Shown piece by piece: positions 1 through 5,519 of a stretch of 12,425 bases of DNA; within the stretch, counting starts at the first letter, position 1, and every line of letters starts with the position of its first letter. The position numbers were made by a program, and so were the translations under genes. Source of the stretch: W11650 sp963550755 (GTDB lineage: Bacteria; Bacillota; Clostridia; Lachnospirales; Vallitaleaceae); NCBI GenBank assembly GCA_963550755.1, contig CAUVDV010000068.1:1-12425 (forward strand), in the 5' to 3' direction. Below the pieces are notes generated by a model that ran no database searches, had not been told where the DNA came from, and saw only the letters and a program-made list of their open reading frames with translations.

Positions 1-55
1 GCTTTAACGTGAGTGCGAGAAAATCCTTACAGGATTTTCTCTACGCATCACCGCT
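1..55. repeat. 55-bp direct repeat, copy 1 (dispersed intergenic repeat)
   Basis: This segment is identical over 55 bp to 157-211, an offset of 156 bp. It contains an 11-bp perfect inverted repeat, GAGAAAATCCT at 17-27 and its complement at 31-41 with a 3-nt centre. The CGTGAGTGC block at 8-16 is complementary to GCACTCACG at 122-130, so the unit can also fold over a longer range. It lies downstream of the minus-strand ATPase gene and contains no coding signal. Confidence 0.85.
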
Positions 56-156
56 CATATAAGCTGTTCGAAAAATGTGCCTATGCATGCCCGCATGCCC
101 TGCCCATTTTTCTCTCATCTTGCACTCACGCTTTTAGTGCGCAGCATTATACCACA
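56..156. repeat. remainder of a 156-bp repeat unit
   Basis: This is the sequence between the two 55-bp direct repeats. Its complement at 106-129 matches 10476-10499 at 23 of 24 positions, and its complement at 125-145 matches 10196-10216 at 19 of 21. It therefore appears to be part of the same dispersed element rather than unique spacer. The alternating GCATGC-type bases at 84-97 can form small hairpins. No gene is seen. Confidence 0.55.
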
Positions 157-211
157 GCTTTAACGTGAGTGCGAGAAAATCCTTACAGGATTTTCTCTAC
201 GCATCACCGCT
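157..211. repeat. 55-bp direct repeat, copy 2
   Basis: This is an exact copy of 1-55, with the same 11-bp inverted repeat. Identity stops at 211, after which unique sequence runs 39 bp to the stop codon of the ATPase gene. Exact identity of a non-coding 55-mer suggests recent duplication, gene conversion or selection on structure. Confidence 0.85.
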
Positions 212-250
212 GATAATTCAAGTCCGACCCCTGTGCCCGAGCGGAGTAAT

Positions 251-1546
251 TTAGATACAGAATGCGGCATAAAGAGGAACAATCTTTTTGTTATCCTCAA
301 AACCGAAGTTCTTTGCCGAAAGCTTAATTGCATAGACCGGCTTGTAGGTTTCCATATAGACCTTTAAGCTCTTTGCCCGTGTGTTATCGGCAGACTTGAC
401 CTCGATAGGAATAAGCTGACCGTTTCGCTGAATGACAAAATCAATCTCTGCTCCACGCTCAGACTCCCAATAGTAGGTCTTATATCCGTTTGCGGTAAGC
501 TGCACATTGACATAATTTTCTGCCATACCACCCTTAAAATCATTGATTTCCTCAACCATATAGAGAACATCATTCGCTGCCAAATCTTTTTTCGCGCATA
601 GCAAACCCAAATCAGATACATAGATTTTAAAAGCGTCAATATTACGATAGTTCTCAAGAGGCTTTTTTACCTGCTCCACTTTGTAAACCTGTGAAGCGAT
701 ACCCGACAGACAAAGCCATTCGATAGCATTTTCAAACTCGGAAGCCCTGCCGCCTTTTTTAATCAGTTTATATTGGAAACGGGTGTTTTTCTTGGAAAGC
801 TGCACGGTGATATTATCATAAGCAAGCCTTGCTTTTTTGATTTCATTCAAATTGTTATACTTGCTCATATCATTGAGATAGCTCGCCAAAATCGTATCCT
901 GCGTGTGGCGCACAAGGATATAATCCTTTGTTTGCGCAAACTGCATTACACATTCAGGCATACCGCCCACAATAAGATATTGACGATAAAGCTGCATTGC
1001 CGCATCATGCCAAGCAGAGGGCAAAGACTTATCTTCTGCAAAGCACTTCTTAATCTGTTCTGCAAGGGCGCTTTCGCCGCAGGCTACCATAAATTCTTCC
1101 ATATCCATAGGATAGAGAGTTTTCATATCTACCTTACCCACGGGAAAAGAAAACTTTGTCCTGTTCACTGCAACACCGAGCAGACTTCCCGCTACGATGA
1201 TATGATAATCCGGTGCGTCCTCACAAAAATATTTCAGGCTTGTCAAGGCTCTTTCGCAAAGCTGCACTTCGTCAAATACAATCAGCGTTTTTTCCTTTAC
1301 TATCGTTTGCCCTGCAATATGCGATAAAATAGGTATCAGATAATCGGGGCTGATGTTTTCCTTAAAAATTTCATTCAGCTTGGGATTGGTTTCAAAATTG
1401 AAATACGCCACATTCTCATAACAGGTACGACCAAACTCTAAAATGGAATAGGTTTTTCCGACCTGTCTTGCTCCCTGCAAAATCAAGGGCTTGCGGTGTT
1501 CGTTATCTTTCCACGCTTCTAAAAAACTCATTATTTTCCGATACAT
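251..1546 (-). CDS. AAA ATPase with C-terminal DUF4143 domain
   Basis: This encodes a 431-residue predicted ATP-binding protein of the AAA_14/DUF4143 type, a family widespread in anaerobes with no settled function. The P-loop GARQVGKT is at residues 25-32, the Walker B LIVFDEVQ at 88-95, and a sensor-like IIVAGS at 116-121. The C-terminal part carries Glu343, the EIDFV motif with Asp369, and IEVK with Glu382 and Lys384; this spacing resembles a PD-(D/E)XK nuclease fold. I chose the ATG at 1546 because AAGGAGGT at 1553-1560 precedes it by 6 nt; the open frame runs 13 codons further but without a ribosome binding site. It is a single-gene unit with its own promoter. It looks more AT-rich than the metabolic genes to its right and is flanked by repeats, so horizontal transfer is possible. 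It has no obvious partner here. Family call is confident; biochemical role is unknown. Confidence 0.85.
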   Translation of the reverse strand: MYRKIMSFLEAWKDNEHRKPLILQGARQVGKTYSILEFGRTCYENVAYFNFETNPKLNEIFKENISPDYLIPILSHIAGQTIVKEKTLIVFDEVQLCERALTSLKYFCEDAPDYHIIVAGSLLGVAVNRTKFSFPVGKVDMKTLYPMDMEEFMVACGESALAEQIKKCFAEDKSLPSAWHDAAMQLYRQYLIVGGMPECVMQFAQTKDYILVRHTQDTILASYLNDMSKYNNLNEIKKARLAYDNITVQLSKKNTRFQYKLIKKGGRASEFENAIEWLCLSGIASQVYKVEQVKKPLENYRNIDAFKIYVSDLGLLCAKKDLAANDVLYMVEEINDFKGGMAENYVNVQLTANGYKTYYWESERGAEIDFVIQRNGQLIPIEVKSADNTRAKSLKVYMETYKPVYAIKLSAKNFGFEDNKKIVPLYAAFCI

Positions 1547-1575
1547 TGCCAGACCTCCTTTAAGGTACTGAATAT

Positions 1576-1604
1576 AGCATATCATATATTCATGTAAATA
1601 TCAA
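1576..1604 (-). promoter_or_regulatory. promoter of the AAA ATPase gene
   Basis: On the minus strand, TTGATA (complement of 1599-1604) is separated by 17 bp from TATGCT (complement of 1576-1581). Transcription would start near 1569, giving a very short leader before the ribosome binding site at 1553-1560. Confidence 0.55.
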
Positions 1605-1783
1605 CGAATTTTGTTTTAATTATCGCGCTAAATTACACGAATATTTTTGAGCTTGATTTGATTTTCGACACGAACACCCCATTTTCCTTTTACACCTCTC
1701 CAAACTTGGTAGTCGTCAGCTTGTAAAATTACCTTTTTTCATGCCTTTGTCGTGAACTCAAGCAGGATTTTTATTTATTCACC
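1605..1783. other. intergenic stretch without a gene
   Basis: This is AT-rich sequence between the ATPase promoter and the stop codon of the small minus-strand ORF. I see no ORF with a ribosome binding site, no strong hairpin and no RNA gene. Confidence 0.5.
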
Positions 1784-2095
1784 TTAATCAGCCTTAATCG
1801 GTTTAAATTCCATTTTATTGACTGCCAGTTTCATTATTTTATCCGCTATTTTGGCTAGTAAACGGTGGCTAAAACGAATATTCGGGCTTTTCATATCATA
1901 ATAGCCCAGCATATATGCTTTGGACGTAACCCGAATTCTTCTTGACCAGTTCAATTCACGGCCGGGATTATTTACACAAAACAGCCCCTCCACATCACGA
2001 ATCCTCATATTTTTTAACATCTTTGTCATCATCAGCTTTAAACCCAGCTTACCAACGCTGTCAAAGACCAAGCACCCGCCGGGGTTTTCAGACTT
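1784..2095 (-). pseudogene. unrecognised minus-strand ORF, possibly a C-terminal gene remnant
   Basis: The frame is open from 2095 down to a stop at 1784-1786. It encodes about 95-103 residues, depending on where translation would begin; the only upstream start is a TTG at 2071 with no clear ribosome binding site. The protein is basic, with a C-terminal half that looks helical (RFSHRLLAKIADKIMKLAVN) and a segment GLFCVNNPGRELNW that has the look of real protein rather than a shadow frame. No ATG and no promoter are seen, so I read it as the C-terminal end of a longer gene whose 5' part has been lost. It overlaps no better candidate on the other strand. I do not recognise the family. Confidence 0.35.
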
Positions 2096-2287
2096 TTACC
2101 GCCGGGCGCATAAAATCCAAATTTTCATTCCTTAAAATTCCGTTAAAAATATATCATTTTTCCGGATTACGCCAAAAAAATATTTATTTTTTCACAATAT
2201 TTTTTGTTGAAATTTTACATGCAGTGTTCTATCATAACAGCACGGCATTAAAAAATATCCAAACTTGGAGAATGTCATAATTTTAAC
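2096..2287. other. AT-rich region upstream of the pfl promoter
   Basis: This stretch consists largely of A and T runs, for example 2160-2215. Such DNA upstream of a strong promoter may act as an UP-element or be curved. I see no gene in it and no convincing Rex or CRP-type site. Confidence 0.4.
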
Positions 2288-2317
2288 TTGACTTGTATAC
2301 AGTATACATGATATACT
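2288..2317 (+). promoter_or_regulatory. promoter of the pfl operon
   Basis: TTGACT at 2288-2293 and TATACT at 2312-2317 are separated by 18 bp, each a 5-of-6 match to the sigma-A consensus. Transcription should start near 2324, leaving a leader of about 178 nt before the PFL start codon. Confidence 0.7.
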
Positions 2318-2319
2318 GT
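2294..2319. promoter_or_regulatory. overlapping palindromic operator in the pfl promoter
   Basis: TGTATACAGTATACA at 2294-2308 is a perfect 7-1-7 inverted repeat filling most of the -35/-10 spacer. A second inverted repeat, ACAGTATA at 2299-2306 and TATACTGT at 2312-2319, overlaps it and covers the -10. A protein bound here would block RNA polymerase. The TGTATAC-type half site is typical of GntR-like and some other dimeric repressors, but the cognate regulator is not identifiable. It differs from the TGTTTAAACA palindromes at the sugar operon, so a different regulator is likely. Confidence 0.55.
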
Positions 2320-2323
2320 TCCT

Positions 2324-2501
2324 AAACAAAGGCGGCAGCCTTTACCACTGCCAACAAAAGCTATTTTGTGAAGTGTCCGCTTACCGTATCCGGAACGCAG
2401 AAAGCCTTTCGCGGCAATGGCTCACCAGTAAACAGCGGCTTCTTTTTTAACAGGCAAAGAAGCCATAGGAACAAGTCCCATAGAGGAACAGGAGGAAAAT
2501 T
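2324..2501 (+). promoter_or_regulatory. structured 5' leader of the pfl mRNA
   Basis: The leader is about 178 nt long with no ORF of note. It holds a 9-bp stem, GGCTTCTTT at 2437-2445 with AAAGAAGCC at 2456-2464 and a 10-nt loop, which ends some 37 nt before the start codon, and a weaker GGCAG/CTGCC stem at 2334-2352. There is no U-tract after the main hairpin, so it is not a standard terminator. AGGAGGA at 2491-2497 is the ribosome binding site. A stability or translation-control role is possible; no known riboswitch class is recognised. Confidence 0.4.
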
Positions 2502-4562
2502 ATGAGTAATCAAAACGCATGGCGTGGCTTTCAGGGCGGAGCCTGGAAGAAAAACATTGATGTCCGCGATTTTATTGTACACAACTATACACTTTATACC
2601 GGCGACGATGCCTTTTTAGCCGGATCGACTGATGCCACCAAAAAGCTGTGGGCTGAAGTGATGGAGCTGAGCAAAAAGGAAAAAGAAGCCGGCGGCACTT
2701 TAGACATGGATACCAAGATCGTTTCCTCGATCGTTTCGCATGGTCCGGGATATTTGGATAAGGACCTGGAAAAAATTGTCGGTTTCCAAACCGATAAACC
2801 CTTTAAGCGTTCTCTTCAGCCCTACGGCGGTATCCGGATGGCAGAAAATGCCTGTGAAGCTTACGGCTACAAGGTTGATGACGAAGTAGTCAAGATCTTT
2901 ACCGATTACCGCAAAACTCATAACCAAGGTGTGTTTGACGCTTATACCCCGGAAATGAGAATGGCCCGCAAGACCGGTATCATCACCGGACTGCCGGACG
3001 CTTACGGCCGCGGCCGGATCATTGGCGATTATCGCCGGGTGGCTTTGTACGGTATCGACCGCTTGGTAGCCGATAAAAAAGCGCAGTTTGCCAGCACCGA
3101 AGGCACGATGGATCCGGAGCGGATTCAGTTAAGAGAAGAAATCTCCGAGCAAATCCGGGCTTTGGGCGAATTAAAAACTCTGGGCGAGATTTACGGCTTT
3201 GATATTTCCCAGCCGGCCAGCACCGCGCAGGAAGCCATTCAGTGGCTGTATCTTGGCTATTTGGCCGCCGTTAAAGAGCAAAACGGCGCGGCAATGAGCT
3301 TAGGCCGCACCTCTACATTCCTGGATATTTATATCCAAAGAGATTTGGAAGAAGGCAAGCTGACCGAAGCGCAGGCTCAGGAATTAATCGATCACTTTAT
3401 TATGAAGCTCCGTTTGATTAAGTTTGCCCGGACTCCGGAATACAATGAGTTATTCTCCGGCGACCCGACCTGGGTAACCGAATCCATTGCCGGTATCGGC
3501 TTAGACGGCCGGCCGATGGTTACGAAAAACTCGTTCCGCTACCTGCATACCCTGACCAACTTAGGACCCGCGCCGGAGCCGAACATGACGGTGCTGTGGT
3601 CAACCAAGCTCCCGGAAAACTTCAAGCGTTTCTGTGCGAAGATGTCGATTGAAACCTCTTCCCTGCAATACGAAAACGACGACTTGATGCGTCCGATACA
3701 TGGCGATGACTACGCGATTGCCTGCTGCGTATCCTCAATGCGTGTGGGCAAAGAAATGCAGTTCTTCGGTGCCAGAGCGAACTTAGCAAAATGCTTGCTT
3801 TACGCCATCAACGGCGGCGTCGATGAAAAGACCAAGACTCAAGTTGGGCCGAAATACCGGCCGGTAGAAGGCGACGTCCTTAATTTTGACGACGTTATGT
3901 CAAAATACGACGATATGATGGAATGGCTGGCTGAGCTTTATGTCAATACCTTAAATATCATTCACTACATGCATGATAAATATTGCTATGAAAGAATTCA
4001 AATGGCGCTGCATGACCGCGACGTCAAACGGTACTTTGCGACCGGTATCGCCGGACTGTCGGTAGTAGCCGATTCGTTAAGCGCCATCAAATACGCGACC
4101 GTAAAACCGATCCGGGATGAAAACGGCGTGGTGGTTGACTTTGAAACTACCGGCGATTTCCCGAAATACGGCAATAACGATGACCGGGTCGATGAACTGG
4201 CTGTTAATTTGGTTCATACCTTTATGGAAAAGATCCGGAAGCATTATACCTACCGTCACGGCGTTCCGACCATGTCTATTTTGACCATCACCTCCAACGT
4301 GGTCTATGGCAAAAAGACCGGAAATACCCCGGACGGGCGGCGTTTAGGCGAGCCGCTGGCTCCGGGCGCTAACCCGATGCACCGGCGCGATACCCATGGT
4401 GCTTTGGCCTCGCTGGCCTCAGTCGCTAAGCTTCCGTTTAATGATTCGCAGGATGGTATCAGCAATACCTTCTCCATCATTCCGAATGCTTTGGGTAAAG
4501 GCGAACGGGTCTTTATGGGTGAGCTTGATTTTGATAAATTGCTGGAAGAAACAGGAGAATAA
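2502..4562 (+). CDS. pflB: pyruvate formate-lyase core lacking the glycyl radical domain
   Basis: PFL converts pyruvate and CoA to acetyl-CoA and formate without oxygen, in the cytoplasm. This protein has 686 residues against about 740-760 for standard PFL (760 in E. coli). It keeps the catalytic barrel: Trp324 in DPTWVTESIAG, the adjacent active-site pair Cys408-Cys409 in YAIACCVSSM, and the conserved NTPDGRRLGEPLAPGANP near residues 608-624. It stops after a tail GERVFMGELDFDKLLEETGE and lacks the C-terminal domain that carries the essential radical glycine (RVSGYAV). That domain is encoded separately downstream at 4973-5218. The start ATG follows AGGAGGA by 4 nt. Alignment to E. coli PFL is from memory of its motifs. 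The protein should be inactive alone and depend on a glycyl radical partner plus PflA. A 2-keto acid other than pyruvate is possible but the sequence is closest to true PFL. Confidence 0.92.
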   Translation: MSNQNAWRGFQGGAWKKNIDVRDFIVHNYTLYTGDDAFLAGSTDATKKLWAEVMELSKKEKEAGGTLDMDTKIVSSIVSHGPGYLDKDLEKIVGFQTDKPFKRSLQPYGGIRMAENACEAYGYKVDDEVVKIFTDYRKTHNQGVFDAYTPEMRMARKTGIITGLPDAYGRGRIIGDYRRVALYGIDRLVADKKAQFASTEGTMDPERIQLREEISEQIRALGELKTLGEIYGFDISQPASTAQEAIQWLYLGYLAAVKEQNGAAMSLGRTSTFLDIYIQRDLEEGKLTEAQAQELIDHFIMKLRLIKFARTPEYNELFSGDPTWVTESIAGIGLDGRPMVTKNSFRYLHTLTNLGPAPEPNMTVLWSTKLPENFKRFCAKMSIETSSLQYENDDLMRPIHGDDYAIACCVSSMRVGKEMQFFGARANLAKCLLYAINGGVDEKTKTQVGPKYRPVEGDVLNFDDVMSKYDDMMEWLAELYVNTLNIIHYMHDKYCYERIQMALHDRDVKRYFATGIAGLSVVADSLSAIKYATVKPIRDENGVVVDFETTGDFPKYGNNDDRVDELAVNLVHTFMEKIRKHYTYRHGVPTMSILTITSNVVYGKKTGNTPDGRRLGEPLAPGANPMHRRDTHGALASLASVAKLPFNDSQDGISNTFSIIPNALGKGERVFMGELDFDKLLEETGE

Positions 4563-4564
4563 TT

Positions 4565-4780
4565 ATGGCAAACAGCGATAAAGTCGATGATTTGGTCGCC
4601 TTGCTCGATCAGTTTATGACCGGGGGCGGCGGCCACCTGAATGTCCGGAGTGAGGGCAGCGCTGCCGACACTGTCCCGGCAGTCCACACCAGCCGGAGCA
4701 ATGACTGCCAGCCCAATATGGCCTGCAGTGTTCCGACCCTGCATCAAGGGATTGATGATGAGGACGAGCCAACCATCTGA
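4565..4780 (+). pseudogene. truncated glycyl radical domain (headless GrcA-like), coupled to pflB
   Basis: This 71-residue ORF begins 2 nt after the pflB stop, in another frame, with its ribosome binding site (AGGAGA, near 4553-4558) inside the end of pflB, so it is translationally coupled. Residues 3-27 (NSDKVDDLVALLDQF, then GGGGHLNV) align with residues 6-29 of the intact downstream protein (NQQIDNLVSMLDGYA, then GGHHLNV). From residue 28 (nucleotide 4646) the sequence is unrelated and lacks the VFSKETLLDA, PQL and RVSGYAV segments in any frame. It therefore cannot carry the radical. The tail is rich in Ser, Asp, Pro and Thr with no fold I recognise. It may be a decayed duplicate, a broken remnant of the original fused C-terminus, or a short protein with a changed role. 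The homologous N-terminus is clear; the status as pseudogene is inferred. Confidence 0.7.
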
Positions 4781-4804
4781 CAGCGCTAAATATTTCTATA
4801 GTAG

Positions 4805-4862
4805 GCGGCATGCCGCAAAAAAGCGGCTCCGTTTTCGGCGGCTGGATCTTTCGCCGCCGAAA
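4805..4862. other. two hairpins between the truncated and intact radical-domain genes
   Basis: GCGGCATGCCGC at 4805-4816 is a perfect palindrome, and GCCGC at 4812-4816 can alternatively pair with GCGGC at 4823-4827 across six A residues. Next comes a 9-bp stem, TTTCGGCGG at 4833-4841 with CCGCCGAAA at 4854-4862. No U-tract follows either, so they look more like mRNA processing or stabilising structures than terminators. The intact gene starts about 110 nt further on. No separate promoter is obvious at 4863-4955. Confidence 0.45.
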
Positions 4863-4972
4863 GATATACCTAAAAAATTATTATTATGCAACTATAAACT
4901 TATTTTAGCTATGCAGCTATCACAGAGAGCCTGACAAAATTGATGTCAGACCTAAAAAAAGGAGATTTTATC

Positions 4973-5218
4973 ATGAGTGAACACAAAAATCAACAAATAG
5001 ATAACTTAGTTTCGATGTTGGACGGTTATGCCGAAAAGGGCGGCCATCACTTAAACGTCAACGTTTTCAGCAAGGAGACCCTGCTGGATGCGCAGGCACA
5101 TCCGGAATTGTACCCGCAGCTGACTGTCCGTGTTTCCGGCTATGCCGTAAACTTTGTAAAGCTGACCAAGGAACAGCAGGACGACGTTATTTCCCGGACT
5201 TTCCACGAGGGAATGTAA
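4973..5218 (+). CDS. grcA: stand-alone glycyl radical domain protein (autonomous glycyl radical cofactor)
   Basis: This 81-residue protein is the C-terminal domain of PFL as a separate polypeptide. It contains LNVNVFSKETLLDA (27-40), HPELYPQL (43-50) and the glycyl radical signature RVSGYAV with Gly56 as the radical site, then the conserved tail LTKEQQDDVISRTF. Gly56 is 25 residues from the end, nearly the same as Gly734 in E. coli PFL. E. coli GrcA (YfiD, 127 residues) is a related stand-alone protein that can replace an oxygen-cleaved PFL domain. Here the neighbouring PFL lacks the domain altogether, so this protein should be an obligatory subunit rather than a repair spare. I chose ATG 4973, preceded by AAAAAAAGGAG at 4954-4964; an in-frame TTG at 4940 would place that site inside the gene. 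It would be activated by PflA encoded downstream. Confidence 0.92.
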   Translation: MSEHKNQQIDNLVSMLDGYAEKGGHHLNVNVFSKETLLDAQAHPELYPQLTVRVSGYAVNFVKLTKEQQDDVISRTFHEGM

Positions 5219-5227
5219 GAAAGCTAA

Positions 5228-5262
5228 TTTTCCCCCAGACGATTCGCTCGAATAGGGGAAAA
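5228..5262 (+). other. hairpin after grcA
   Basis: TTTTCCCC at 5228-5235 pairs with GGGGAAAA at 5255-5262, starting 10 nt after the grcA stop codon. The loop contains ATTCG/CGAAT (5242-5253). It lacks a following U-tract, so it may protect the 3' end of the pflB-grcA message rather than terminate it. Confidence 0.45.
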
Positions 5263-5340
5263 GTTTGCGGGGAGACTACGTCTTTGCGCAAGGCATAATG
5301 CACTAAAAGTCTTTGTTTTATTTAAACTAATCATTTTACG

Positions 5341-5386
5341 GGGGTATGCCCCTGCTTAGAAAATACCCCGCTTTGGGGTATTTTCT
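5341..5386 (+). terminator. terminator or attenuator between grcA and pflA
   Basis: AGAAAATACCCC at 5358-5369 pairs perfectly over 12 bp with its complement at 5375-5386, with a 5-nt loop. The 3' arm ends in TATTTTCTATT, which is U-rich in RNA, so an intrinsic terminator is plausible, in either direction. An upstream GGGGTAT at 5341-5347 can pair with ATACCCC at 5363-5369 instead, breaking that hairpin. Partial readthrough would let pflA be made at a lower level than PFL, as suits a catalytic activase. The rest of 5263-5519 holds no gene and no strong promoter; GCACTAAAAG at 5300-5309 resembles the dispersed repeat. Confidence 0.6.
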
Positions 5387-5519
5387 ATTCTCCGGAAAAA
5401 CATGAGTGTGAAAAGTTAAAAAATCTTTTTGCTAACCAGCCGCTCAAATTTTCCTATTTTTATGCCAAAACCGGAGAAAACAAAAATGCGGGATTTATTT
5501 TGAGAGGAAGGAAACTAAA

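Noticed and set aside
215..245. TTCAAGTCCGAC followed by GCCCGAGCGG, resembling pieces of a tRNA.
   Set aside because: The T-arm 5' strand, anticodon arm and acceptor stem are missing; it does not fold as a tRNA, and the similarity is too short to call a remnant.
773..1327. 184-codon plus-strand ORF opposite the ATPase gene.
   Set aside because: It is a shadow of a well-supported gene with Walker motifs on the other strand.
2188..2222. Possible Rex (redox) site near TTCACAATATTTTTTGTTGAA.
   Set aside because: The half-sites are in the wrong order relative to the TTGTGAA-N4-TTCACAA type consensus, and AT-rich DNA gives such partial matches by chance.
2324..2501. ZTP (pfl-type) riboswitch in the leader of the pfl operon.
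   Set aside because: The conserved core of that riboswitch class was not found in the leader, and a name link between the motif and pfl genes is not evidence.
4540..4600. Programmed frameshift fusing pflB to the next ORF.
   Set aside because: No slippery heptamer is present before the stop, the next ORF has its own ATG and ribosome binding site, and that ORF lacks the radical motif anyway.
4304..4747. 147-codon minus-strand ORF opposite the end of pflB.
   Set aside because: It is antisense to clear PFL codons, has no ribosome binding site and no recognisable protein features.
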